DNA of 64,000 bases. Source: Chloroflexota bacterium. GTDB taxonomy: Bacteria; Chloroflexota; Dehalococcoidia; Lucifugimonadales; Lucifugimonadaceae. A program made the position numbers and the translations under genes. The stretch is from the NCBI GenBank assembly GCA_018673955.1, contig JABHBJ010000005.1, positions 1-64,000 on the forward strand, written 5' to 3'. Of this stretch, positions 48,241 to 57,378 are shown in pieces. The notes under the pieces were generated by a model that searched no databases, had not been told where the DNA came from, and worked only from the letters and a program-made list of their open reading frames with translations. Within the stretch, counting starts at the first letter, position 1. Each line of letters starts with the position of its first letter.

Positions 48241-49686
48241 ATGACATCAGATCGAGAACTCGGGTTTACACCAACTTACAAACTGCGGGAAATGATCGGA
48301 TCGAAAGAGATTTCGCCGGTCGAACTCACTGAATCTCATTTGAGACGCGCCGACGAACTCGATCCGAAACTCGGAATATTTATTACACGGATATCCGACA
48401 TGGCAATGGAGGCCGCTCGAGAAGCTGAGGCTGCGGTAATGCGTGGTGACGAGCTTGGTCCACTTCATGGAATTCCCGTTCCTTACAAGGACACCGAACC
48501 GATGAAGGGCGTTATTTGGACGCACGGTTCACTCACTTACAAAGACAACATTGCCGAAGTTGATTCGATCCCGCTTTCTCGAGTAAAAGCAGCTGGTGGA
48601 ATCATCACAGGCAAGACAAATACTCCTGAAAACGGTTTCGCCGGAACGACGGAAAATCGACTCGGCCCACCAGCCCGAAATCCGTGGAACCCCGACAAAA
48701 CGCCGGGCGGGTCTTCAGGTGGAGCATCGGCGGCTGTGGCTTCCGGTCTCACGAGCTTTGCGCCGGGCGGCGATGGCGGAGGTTCTATAAGAATTCCAGC
48801 TGCGTTCGCCGGTGTTTACGGAATCAAAGCAACGCAGGGCAGGGTAGCGCGTGCAGGAAGTACGACACGTAACGCTGGTCACAACATAATGAACAACGCC
48901 ACGTCGGGGCCGCTAACACGCACAGTCCGAGACGCCGCTGAAACACTGGCTATCTTCTCTGGATACGATCCTCGCGGCGAGTACGACACGATCACTGACG
49001 ACGTTCCCGACTATGTTGGGGCCCTAACCAAAGGTGTCAAAGGAATGAAGATCGGCTGGACGCCTGACATGGGCGGTAACCCGGTCGATCCTGAAGTAGT
49101 GAAAGTCGCCGAAAGCGCGGCTAATACGTTCGAAGATGCGGGTGCTATCGTCGAAACGGTCGACTTTAATCCCGCCGACTACGAAGACGTTTTCTGGACG
49201 TTCTTCGACTATTTCACGATAAAAGGCCTCGACGCAGCACGAGAAGATTTCGATAATCACCGGGAAGACATGAGTGACTACTTCGGTGAATACATGGATC
49301 GTGCCGACACTCTTTCTGCCGAACGTATGTGGAACATCTTTAGCAATATCGGTGCTTACCGAAAGTACGTGAACGATTACTTCGGCAAGTACGATCTACT
49401 GCTTTCACCGTCGTTGGCGGTTCCAGCTTTTGATATTGGTGATGAGCCCGACGTTATCGGCGGCAAACAGGTTCCGCACCGACTCTGGGGATTCACACCG
49501 TTCACTTATCTGTTCAACATGACCGGGAATCCCGGAGCATCAGCCCCGGCAGGCTTCTCGTCGGACGGGTTGCCAATCGGACTACAAATCGTGGGCGATA
49601 TGAAAGATGAAGTTAGCGTGCTTGCCTCTTCAGCCGCCTTAGAGGAAGCTCGACCCTGGGCCGACAAGCGACCGCCAGTTAGCTAG
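48241..49686 (+). CDS. Amidase (amidase-signature family)
   Basis: GPLHGIPVPYKD, GGIITGKTNTPE, GLPARNPWNPDKTPGGSSGGASAAVASGL-type Gly/Ser-rich signature, GGDGGGSIRIPAAFAGVYGIK. Confidence 0.94.
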   Translation: MTSDRELGFTPTYKLREMIGSKEISPVELTESHLRRADELDPKLGIFITRISDMAMEAAREAEAAVMRGDELGPLHGIPVPYKDTEPMKGVIWTHGSLTYKDNIAEVDSIPLSRVKAAGGIITGKTNTPENGFAGTTENRLGPPARNPWNPDKTPGGSSGGASAAVASGLTSFAPGGDGGGSIRIPAAFAGVYGIKATQGRVARAGSTTRNAGHNIMNNATSGPLTRTVRDAAETLAIFSGYDPRGEYDTITDDVPDYVGALTKGVKGMKIGWTPDMGGNPVDPEVVKVAESAANTFEDAGAIVETVDFNPADYEDVFWTFFDYFTIKGLDAAREDFDNHREDMSDYFGEYMDRADTLSAERMWNIFSNIGAYRKYVNDYFGKYDLLLSPSLAVPAFDIGDEPDVIGGKQVPHRLWGFTPFTYLFNMTGNPGASAPAGFSSDGLPIGLQIVGDMKDEVSVLASSAALEEARPWADKRPPVS

Positions 49687-49703
49687 GGCTAGACTGGCGC
49701 ATT

Positions 49704-50489
49704 TTAGCGAGTACGAACGATGTCGATATCTCCGCTCGCAGTACGAGCCCGAATCCTTAAATCTGCTGATTCCGATTGGTCGCCTGAACTGCCGAGATCG
49801 TTTGCTATGGTTCCGGATTTAGAATCTAGGTCTAGCTGAACTCTCGCGCTCGGACTAACTCCAATGCTGATCTTTCCAGACGCACTGTTGGCCGATATCG
49901 CCCCACGGCGGGCGACACCGATTTTTAGATCGCCAGATGCGGACTTCGAACGGACATCGGCATGAGCCTGAGCGATTTCAAGGGCGCCGCTGGCCGATCT
50001 AAGAATTGTTGAACCAGTAACATCGTTTGCCCTCACGCCGCCCGAAGCGGTCTTCACGCTGAATTTGCTGCCAACATTGTTGATCTGGGCGTTTCCGCTG
50101 GCGGTCTGGATTTTCACATCACCAGCGGCGTCCTCGATTTCCATGTCGCCTGACGCAGAGTAAACAACGACTGCTCCGTATCGCCCAGTGCATTTGACCG
50201 TCGCCGACGCAACGCTGATGCGTACATCACTATCGAGCGGCGTTTGTACTTCAATCTTGAGTTGAACGCTGCTTCTCAAATAGCTATTGCCCTTTGTCGG
50301 CTCGATCTTCAGTTCGTCGCCGTTGAGAACAACTGTAGTCGCTTCTGCGGCTTCCCTATCCTGTCGACTGCTGCCTAGTGGAGTGACCGAAACGTTGACG
50401 TCGTTGCGTTCTTCAGCCACCACGTCGACCGACCCGCTCGGAAGAGATATCTTGATCGATAGTGGAATACTGCGGGCAAATGTAGGCAT
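49704..50489 (-). CDS. DUF4097-like beta-helix/adhesin-type protein
   Basis: Repeated SASG/TASG turns: VYSASGDMEIEDAAGDVKIQTASGNAQINNV...VKTASGGVRANDV...LRSASGALEI...SKSASGDLKIG...ARTASGDIDIV. Confidence 0.8.
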   Translation of the reverse strand: MPTFARSIPLSIKISLPSGSVDVVAEERNDVNVSVTPLGSSRQDREAAEATTVVLNGDELKIEPTKGNSYLRSSVQLKIEVQTPLDSDVRISVASATVKCTGRYGAVVVYSASGDMEIEDAAGDVKIQTASGNAQINNVGSKFSVKTASGGVRANDVTGSTILRSASGALEIAQAHADVRSKSASGDLKIGVARRGAISANSASGKISIGVSPSARVQLDLDSKSGTIANDLGSSGDQSESADLRIRARTASGDIDIVRTR

Positions 50490-50502
50490 GGAATATTTTC
50501 GC

Positions 50503-51927
50503 TTAGTCGTTTTGAGGCTGACCGTACTTGCGAATTACGTCCCAAATCTCGGGCTTCATCGAGTTGTATATGAAGTAGCAATAACGCATCGCTCCCTGCG
50601 ACTGCATCTCCGCTAGCATCCGATCGAGTTCGCTCGCCGTCAGCCAGTTCGATCCAAAATGTTCGAGTCCAACCCACGGTATATAGCGCTCTTGCCCACC
50701 GCTGTTTGCGATCATCTTCGCCGTTTGATCACGAATCGCGGTCGTGAACCACTCGTCGGTTGCTTCACCGTTGTAATCGCTGATTGGATACGAAGCAGCA
50801 AGCGGATAATCGAACATTGCCCCGAACAATTCCGAAGCCAAATCTATATCGAGCCCATCGTTCCAATTCACGAGCGTATCGACCCAGTTCACGATGGTTC
50901 CTCGGAATCCGGCTACACCGCCCGACCACCAGTACTGCTTAGGCTGCTGGAAGTCGATGTACTTCTGCTTCCTGACCGTGTTGTGACCCGTCAACGGCTC
51001 GGCGAACGGCAATCGAGATGAGTTGCCGACTTGTAGGTTAGGCAGGTGCTCTTTCACGCCACGGTACGAGCTGCTCACGCTCCATTCGACCGCCGCTTGC
51101 TTGAACGAGTACCAGTCGCTGAACTTGGGGTGATCCCGCCACCAATCGTGACTAGCCAGTGCACCGTGGGCCTTTGAAATGAACCGGCGAGCGTATTCCG
51201 GATTGAATCCATGCAGGAACTCTTTGAAGTGTTCGCGACCGTCGAGGACCTTTTGGAAATCCATGCCGGTATTTGTGGCGAATGCTCGATTTTCCGGCGT
51301 GTCGATTGGCTCGACCCACAGATCGTCACGGTGACCGGGCTGAATCTCCCACTTGAAATCAGGGCCGTCGAGAAGCAGCCCTGTGACCTGCGGAAAGTGC
51401 TTTGCGGTGTCGCGTGCACGTGCAACGGTCATCGCAGGCATGCTTGGGTCGATAAAGCTGGGCGTGCGTTTGGTTAGATCGAGCTTTCCAGATCCGAATC
51501 CACCGTGAAGAAAATATCCCTTGTCGTCCACTGCGTAGATCGTGAAGCCTTTCGAACGCCCCATATCCAGAGCTGTCGACAATTTTTTCGATTGCCCTGC
51601 GAGATGATCGGGCATCGTGGGCGGTTGCCAAGAAAATCCTTCGTAGTATTCAGGTGTGGGGTTGAACGCTGCTGTCGGCACTCGATTTATCCGTTCGCCA
51701 CCCATCGCCGCCAAGCCACGAGGGTGACCATCTTCGAGCTGAGGATAGACGTTGCCTTCGTCTTCGGGTGCTTGATCGTCTAGTAGGCAAAGCCACTGAA
51801 GCGCAATCTCTTTTACACCGGCGTCAGCGAGTTCGTCCCAGAACGATTCCTCGAACATGATGTCATTAGGCGGCCTGAGCGCCATTACGGGCCTGAGGGG
51901 CTGTTTTTGCGTGTTACCGGATGCCAT
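50503..51927 (-). CDS. Hypothetical protein, 474 aa (possible TIM-barrel/glycosidase-like)
   Basis: MASGNTQKQPLRPVMALRPPNDIMFEESFWDELADAGVKEIALQWLCLLDDQ...VTGLLLDGPDFKWEIQPGHRDDLW; clear coding ORF, family uncertain. Confidence 0.65.
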   Translation of the reverse strand: MASGNTQKQPLRPVMALRPPNDIMFEESFWDELADAGVKEIALQWLCLLDDQAPEDEGNVYPQLEDGHPRGLAAMGGERINRVPTAAFNPTPEYYEGFSWQPPTMPDHLAGQSKKLSTALDMGRSKGFTIYAVDDKGYFLHGGFGSGKLDLTKRTPSFIDPSMPAMTVARARDTAKHFPQVTGLLLDGPDFKWEIQPGHRDDLWVEPIDTPENRAFATNTGMDFQKVLDGREHFKEFLHGFNPEYARRFISKAHGALASHDWWRDHPKFSDWYSFKQAAVEWSVSSSYRGVKEHLPNLQVGNSSRLPFAEPLTGHNTVRKQKYIDFQQPKQYWWSGGVAGFRGTIVNWVDTLVNWNDGLDIDLASELFGAMFDYPLAASYPISDYNGEATDEWFTTAIRDQTAKMIANSGGQERYIPWVGLEHFGSNWLTASELDRMLAEMQSQGAMRYCYFIYNSMKPEIWDVIRKYGQPQND

Positions 51928-51998
51928 CGACTCGTTCTCTAGATGTTGGTTGTCGTACCCCCGAGAATGTACACCTATTCTGGTCGAATAATTACCAA

Positions 51999-52047
51999 CA
52001 TCCCGACCGTAGCGCAGCGAAGTGGAGGGATCCTCGGCGGTATGGTG
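51999..52047. repeat. Dispersed palindromic repeat, copy B
   Basis: CATCCCGACCGTAGCGCAGCGAAGTGGAGGGATCCTCGGCGGTATGGTG. Confidence 0.75.
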
Positions 52048-52117
52048 GGTTTGCGACGATGTTCGTTTGACGCTACCCCGGCGTCACTCGGGAAATTCGC
52101 CATGGACGTGAACCGCG

Positions 52118-53956
52118 TTACGAGAGCGAAGGAATCGCAGTGAACTGCTCTTCGTACAGTTGCCTGTAAAGCGATGATCGTTCCAGCAAATCTTCGTTCG
52201 TGCCTCTGTCGGAGATTTTGCCTTGCTCCATAACCAAGATTTGATCTGCAGCGATAACTGTCGATAAACGATGCGCGATCGCGACGGTGGTACGACCCTG
52301 ACGGAGCCGGGTTAGCGCCTGTTGGATCAGTCTTTCAGAAAGCGTATCGAGTGAACTTGTGGCTTCATCAAGAAGAAGAATACGAGGGTTGGCAAGAATC
52401 ACACGAGCAATTGCCAGCCGCTGACGTTCTCCGCCCGACAATCGATAACCGCGTTCTCCGACCACAGTCTCGAACCCATTGGGCAAGCCATCAATCAACT
52501 CGAAAATCTGAGCCGCTTTTGTCGCGTCGATCATCTCTGCTTCGGTTGCTTCCGATTTCCCGAACACAAGATTCTCTCGAATCGTAGCGTGGAACATGAA
52601 CGAATCTTGGGACACAACGCCGATCAGTTTCGACAGATCAGCCTGCGCCATGTCCTTCACATTAATTCCATCGATCGACACCGACCCACTGTCGGCGTCA
52701 TATAAACGCGCAAGTAGGTAACCGATCGATGTTTTTCCAGCTCCACTGGGGCCGACCAAAGCGGTTAGCCCACCGCTGGATACAGAGAAACTAATGTCGT
52801 CGAGCGTGAATGGTGCCGCCTCATCATTGGATGGCGTTTTCTTATCACCAACCGCAATTTCGGAATACTTGAACCCAACACTGCTGTACTTGATCTCGCC
52901 ATTGAAGTTCGCTGGATCGACAGGGACGGGATTGTCAGGGTCTTTGATCTTCGGATCGATATCGAGATACTCAAAGATTCGATCGAACAGAGCAATAGAA
53001 CTCGATATCTGAACACCTCGCATGAACATCCCGGCCATTGGGAACAGTAATCTCACCTGAATGGCGGTGAATGCAACGATGTCACCGAGCGAAACAGAAT
53101 CTTGGGCATCGATTATCAGATAACCACCGAGCAACCAGATAATCGCTGGAATGATCGTGAAGAACGTCTGCATAACGACCGAGAACCGCTGGCCGGTCAT
53201 TCCTTGTCTTAGGCTAAGAACGGTCAGTTCGGAATTGTTCTGCTTGAACTGTTCCAGTTGATCGGCTTCACGCCCAAATGTTTTCGACAGCATTACTCCA
53301 GAAACAGAAAGAGTCTCACCGGTTCGTGACGTTAGATCCGAGAGCGACCTTTGAGTTTCGCGAGTTAGTTCGCGTCGTCGCTTACCTACTTTGATCATTG
53401 CGAAAGTGAACATCGGAAGCGAGATCAGAGCGATTATCGATAGCTCCCACGAAATGATTAGCATCGCCGTGATCGCCGAAATCACCACGACGCTGTTCGA
53501 GAGCATCACTCCGAGCGTGTCGGTGAGCAGCATCTGAGTGCTGGCGACATCGCTTGAAATACGAGTTTGAAGATCACCCGTTCGGGTCGATGTGAAGAAC
53601 GAAAGCGGAAGTTTTTGTAAATGCGAATATACGGATATTCGGAGACTTTCCATCACCGTTAGTCCGGTCCGCATATTTAGAAAGTTCGTGCCGTACGTGA
53701 TGGCTCCGCTCACCGCCGCTACGGCAATCATCCAGCCAGTAAGCCAGAAGAGCTGTGATTTATCGGCGTTCGGTATCGCATCGTCGATGATCTGACGAAT
53801 CAAAAGCGGGGTTGCAACCAATAATGTTGCCGAGATGATCACGAGGATTGCAACGCTAATGAGCGCGTTCCGGTGCGGACGATAAAGCTTCGCTACTCTA
53901 ATCAGCGTTTTTCGTGCAATCGGGCGTTTGGGAGCATCGTCAAATGACTCGCCCAT
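52118..53956 (-). CDS. ABC-type multidrug/lipid exporter, fused permease and ATP-binding domains
   Basis: Walker A GPSGAGKTSIGYLLARLYDADSGSVSIDG, LSGGERQRLAIARVILANPRILLLDEATSSLD, six-TM N-terminal region; start at MGESFDDAPK (ORF to 53980). Confidence 0.94.
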   Translation of the reverse strand: MGESFDDAPKRPIARKTLIRVAKLYRPHRNALISVAILVIISATLLVATPLLIRQIIDDAIPNADKSQLFWLTGWMIAVAAVSGAITYGTNFLNMRTGLTVMESLRISVYSHLQKLPLSFFTSTRTGDLQTRISSDVASTQMLLTDTLGVMLSNSVVVISAITAMLIISWELSIIALISLPMFTFAMIKVGKRRRELTRETQRSLSDLTSRTGETLSVSGVMLSKTFGREADQLEQFKQNNSELTVLSLRQGMTGQRFSVVMQTFFTIIPAIIWLLGGYLIIDAQDSVSLGDIVAFTAIQVRLLFPMAGMFMRGVQISSSIALFDRIFEYLDIDPKIKDPDNPVPVDPANFNGEIKYSSVGFKYSEIAVGDKKTPSNDEAAPFTLDDISFSVSSGGLTALVGPSGAGKTSIGYLLARLYDADSGSVSIDGINVKDMAQADLSKLIGVVSQDSFMFHATIRENLVFGKSEATEAEMIDATKAAQIFELIDGLPNGFETVVGERGYRLSGGERQRLAIARVILANPRILLLDEATSSLDTLSERLIQQALTRLRQGRTTVAIAHRLSTVIAADQILVMEQGKISDRGTNEDLLERSSLYRQLYEEQFTAIPSLS

Positions 53957-54127
53957 GTGCCCGCCGTGTCCACGAACCAAATCGCGCTCCTTAGATCAAG
54001 ACATGAATCGTTGTAATCAACTATTCGTTCTTCTGGCATCTGACTGCAATTGTGCGCCGAATACCGATCTCGCAGTTAACAAAAAAGCGGCTAGTACATA
54101 TACCAGCCGCTTTAATTTGCTACTTGA

Positions 54128-54203
54128 TGGTAGCCCCAAGGGGATTTGAACCCCTGTTTCAGCCTTGAGAGGGCCGTGTCCTGGGCCACTAGACGATGGG
54201 GCC
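54128..54203 (-). tRNA. tRNA-Glu (anticodon CTC)
   Basis: GGCCCCATCGTCTAGTGGCCCAGGACACGGCCCTCTCAAGGCTGAAACAGGGGTTCAAATCCCCTTGGGGCTACCA; cloverleaf with loop CTCTCAA and encoded CCA. Confidence 0.95.
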
Positions 54204-54206
54204 ACG

Positions 54207-54280
54207 TGGCTGCCGATCCAGGGATCGAACCTGGGTTACCAGATTCAGAGTCTGGTGTCTTACCGCTAGACGAATCGGCA
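54207..54280 (-). tRNA. tRNA-Gln (anticodon CTG)
   Basis: TGCCGATTCGTCTAGCGGTAAGACACCAGACTCTGAATCTGGTAACCCAGGTTCGATCCCTGGATCGGCAGCCA; loop CTCTGAA, encoded CCA. Confidence 0.95.
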
Positions 54281-54504
54281 TCTGCGAACAGTATTTAATA
54301 GTAGCAAGGTGATTCTGTTGTGCCTAATAAAAGCAAGCTAAAATTCTGCGAATCTCCTGAACTTTGGCGAACTTCCTCATATTTGGATATAAACCAAGCT
54401 TGTTCGCTCGGTATCTCAGCCGATAATTAGCCAACATTGTCGATACATTAAGGGCTAGACTGACGCCTTCACGTAATAGGGGTAAATCCTCTGGAGGTTT
54501 ATGA

Positions 54505-55446
54505 ATGGCGACGATTGCAACTGCTGCTGAACGGGCGAAAGCATCTGGTAAAGGTCTTGAGTGGAAGGGCGTGTTCCCGGCAAACCCAACTCCTGTTCAT
54601 GCCGATGGACGGATAAACGAAGAGGCACTTCGAGCGATTTTCGAAGACAACCTAGCTCATGGAGTGGACGGCTTCTGGGTCGCTGGGTCAACGGGCGAAG
54701 GTCCGGTGATGAGCGATCAACAACGAGAGACGACCGCACGCATCGCGGGTGAAACGATTTCTGGCAGAGGTCTATCGATCATGCACGTCGGCGCAGTCAG
54801 CACCGAAAGCGCAGTGAAGGGCGCAAAGGCTGCCAAAGATTCGGGCAACGATGCTATTTGCTGTGTGCCACCTTTCTTCTTCAAGGGCAACGATCAGATG
54901 ACGATCGACCATTACAAGCGGGTCGCGGACGCTGCCGATGGACTGCCGTTCTTCGTCTACAACCTTCCGCAGCTAACTCAGGTTGAGTTCACGCCTGAAC
55001 TCATGGAAAAAGTAGTTGAGCAGGTTCCTTCAGTGATCGGTCTGAAACACTCAGCTTTCACTTTCGGGAACATCCGAGCGTTCGCCGATATGGGACTCAA
55101 GTGTTTCTCAGGAAACGGAGCAATTCCGCTGCCGGCGCTAACTATGGGAGCTGTAGGCACGGTCGACGCTCCATTGTCGGTTGCACCGTGGCACTACACC
55201 GAACTTCACGGCGCATGGGAACGTGGCGATCTTGCAACCGCTCAGCGATTGCAGGATGGCGCGGCGAAGATAGTCGATATCGTTCGAATGTTTGGTGCAC
55301 CTGCCGGTGTGACCAAGATGATTCTTTCTGAGCGACTCGGCATCGACTGCGGTCGTCCGATTCCACCTGTGATGGATCTAACCGACGAGCAGCGACCGAT
55401 TGTTCTGGCAGCAGCGAAAGAAGCTGGTCTACTTTCGAATCCGTAG
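54505..55446 (+). CDS. Dihydrodipicolinate synthase family protein (DapA/NAL superfamily)
   Basis: GVFPANPTPVHADGRINEEALRAIFEDNLAHGVDGFWVAGSTGEGPVMS...FVYNLPQLTQVEF...IGLKHSA. Confidence 0.9.
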   Translation: MATIATAAERAKASGKGLEWKGVFPANPTPVHADGRINEEALRAIFEDNLAHGVDGFWVAGSTGEGPVMSDQQRETTARIAGETISGRGLSIMHVGAVSTESAVKGAKAAKDSGNDAICCVPPFFFKGNDQMTIDHYKRVADAADGLPFFVYNLPQLTQVEFTPELMEKVVEQVPSVIGLKHSAFTFGNIRAFADMGLKCFSGNGAIPLPALTMGAVGTVDAPLSVAPWHYTELHGAWERGDLATAQRLQDGAAKIVDIVRMFGAPAGVTKMILSERLGIDCGRPIPPVMDLTDEQRPIVLAAAKEAGLLSNP

Positions 55447-55476
55447 GGCGATGAGGTTCGTCGTTGGTATTTGAAC

Positions 55477-55510
55477 AACCGCTTCAAGATTCTTTCTTGG
55501 GGCGGTTTTT
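55477..55510 (+). terminator. Rho-independent terminator after the DapA-like gene
   Basis: AACCGCTTCAAGA-TTCT-TTCTTGGGGCGGTTTTT (stem includes G-U pairs). Confidence 0.75.
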
Positions 55511-55616
55511 GGTTAATTACTGTTGCCTCTTGTCGGTTGGCTTCAACACTTGGCGTTCCCCCTCAACCTAACCTTCTCCCCTAGGGAGAAGGAACTAGAT
55601 GCCCACTGCCACCCAT

Positions 55617-55654
55617 CATCCCGACCCCAGATCCCTCGGTTGCACTCGGGAAGT
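55617..55654. repeat. Dispersed repeat, copy D
   Basis: CATCCCGACCCCAGATCCCTCGGTTGCACTCGGGAAGT; 30 bp (55625-55654) identical to 62500-62529. Confidence 0.8.
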
Positions 55655-55685
55655 GGGTTATTAGCTCTTGGAAACTACCTTCGAC

Positions 55686-56864
55686 CTAAACCGAACCCCA
55701 ACTTATCGCTTCGCTGCCGAAGCGTTCACGAATCGTGTCGAGAGCTTCACTGGTGTCTGAATCAGACATCGGATTCTGATCCAGAAGAGAAAGCTGTGCC
55801 GCTTGTTCGCCCAGACCAGTAACCGATACTCCAAGCAGACGAATGGCGTCACCCCGCGCTCGCATAGCAGTGACCAACAGCGTATGAGCCGTATCGTAGA
55901 TCAACTGATCACCATCGCCGGGCGCGACGAAAGTCCTCTGTCGTGTGATCGTAGAAAAATCGCCATATCGTAATTTTATACTGGCACCCCTCGCTCGTAG
56001 ACCCGATTTGCGCAGCCTCGTGCCAACCCGTTCACTCAGACTCTTCAGAACTTTTTCAAGCTCAGAGTGACGTGAAACATCAGTCTCGAACGTAGTTTCT
56101 GCACTGATCGACTTAGCTTTCACTCGTTCTTTCAGCGGAGCGTTATCGATGCCTTTGGCCCGTCGTTGCACGTAATCAGCGTGATTCGGTCCTAGTGCAC
56201 GCCGCAATGGTCCAACCGGTGCGGCAGCGAGTTGTCCTAGGGTCGATATCTCGAGTTTCGCCAGTGTCGCACCGGTTTTCGGCCCAATTCCCGGTAAATT
56301 GCGAACTGGCTGCGGAGCGAAGAATGATTCTGCCTCTTGCAGACGAACTTGAAATACGCCATCTGGCTTGGCGTGCTCGGTTGAAACTTTTGCAACGAGC
56401 TTGCTAGGTCCAATTCCTATCGAAGCGGGAAGCCCTAGTTGATCTCGCACAGCTTTGCGAATCTGATCTGCTGTATCGATTGTTTCACCGTAAAGTCGTT
56501 CTGTTCCCGTCATGTCCAAATACGCCTCATCGACGCTTACAGGCACGACGTTCGGTGAATATTCTCGAAGAATGTTCATGAACTTTTTGGAAACAGTGCG
56601 GTACAGATCGTGATTGCCGCGCAGGTAAATCGCCTGTGGACAGAGTCGGCGCGCCACCGCGGTCGCCATTGCAGAATGAACCCCAAATTTCCGGGCTTCG
56701 TACGAAGCTGTCGCTACGACTCCACGAGGCCCAATCCCACCAATTACGACAGGTTTGCCGATTAACGACGGGTCGTTTTGACGCTCGGCCTCGACGTAGA
56801 ACGCGTCGAGGTCGACGTGAAATATCACTCGTTCTTTATCAGAGGTATTTGGCTCGCCAGACAT
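55686..56864 (-). CDS. dinB: DNA polymerase IV (Y-family)
   Basis: VIFHVDLDAFYVEAERQNDPSLIGKPVVIGG...GVVATASYEARKFGVHSAMATAVARRLCPQAIYL...VSVDEAYLDMTG. Confidence 0.95.
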   Translation of the reverse strand: MSGEPNTSDKERVIFHVDLDAFYVEAERQNDPSLIGKPVVIGGIGPRGVVATASYEARKFGVHSAMATAVARRLCPQAIYLRGNHDLYRTVSKKFMNILREYSPNVVPVSVDEAYLDMTGTERLYGETIDTADQIRKAVRDQLGLPASIGIGPSKLVAKVSTEHAKPDGVFQVRLQEAESFFAPQPVRNLPGIGPKTGATLAKLEISTLGQLAAAPVGPLRRALGPNHADYVQRRAKGIDNAPLKERVKAKSISAETTFETDVSRHSELEKVLKSLSERVGTRLRKSGLRARGASIKLRYGDFSTITRQRTFVAPGDGDQLIYDTAHTLLVTAMRARGDAIRLLGVSVTGLGEQAAQLSLLDQNPMSDSDTSEALDTIRERFGSEAISWGSV

Positions 56865-56913
56865 GCCTGAAGATTAGCAGGTACACGGAGGAATCACGAA
56901 GCGAGAAGTGACT

Positions 56914-57378
56914 CTAAGCCAGTTCGTGGATCTGGCGCAGGGTGTTTGCCATTTCGACCGCTGCATCGGCGTAGCCGCTGGCGTGACCGATTCGTACGAC
57001 GGCATCATCAGTGTTGTCGGTGGTTAACACGCCGAAAATCACCGGCTTGCCTGAATCGTCACCTGCTCGGGCGATACCTTCTGTAGCGGCACGAGCTACG
57101 AATTCGTAGTGATCTGTATCGCCACGAATAACCGCTCCGATGCAGATCACAGCGTCGATATCGCCACGCTCAGCAAGTCTTCGAGCGGTTAATCCCAGTT
57201 CAAATGCGCCCGGAATCTGCGTAACCACAATATCGTCGGAAGCGACACCAAGCTCGGTAAGTCGAGTTACGACCAAAGCTGTCATTTGGTCGGTGATGTA
57301 ACCGTTGAATCGAGCCGAAACGACTGCGATTCCGAGGCCTTTTCCGTCAAGGTTTTGTTCGATTTTCCGGGGTGACAT
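56914..57378 (-). CDS. ribH: 6,7-dimethyl-8-ribityllumazine synthase
   Basis: GLGIAVVSARFNGYITDQM...VTQIPGAFELGLTARRLAERGDIDAVICIGAVIRGDTDHYEFVA. Confidence 0.97.
   Translation of the reverse strand: MSPRKIEQNLDGKGLGIAVVSARFNGYITDQMTALVVTRLTELGVASDDIVVTQIPGAFELGLTARRLAERGDIDAVICIGAVIRGDTDHYEFVARAATEGIARAGDDSGKPVIFGVLTTDNTDDAVVRIGHASGYADAAVEMANTLRQIHELA

Noticed and set aside
54017-54205. 62-aa minus-strand ORF overlapping tRNA-Glu
   Set aside because: It overlaps the tRNA sequence; spurious.
54128-54280. tRNA pair as an integration hotspot
   Set aside because: Downstream and upstream genes look ordinary; no partial tRNA duplicate seen nearby.
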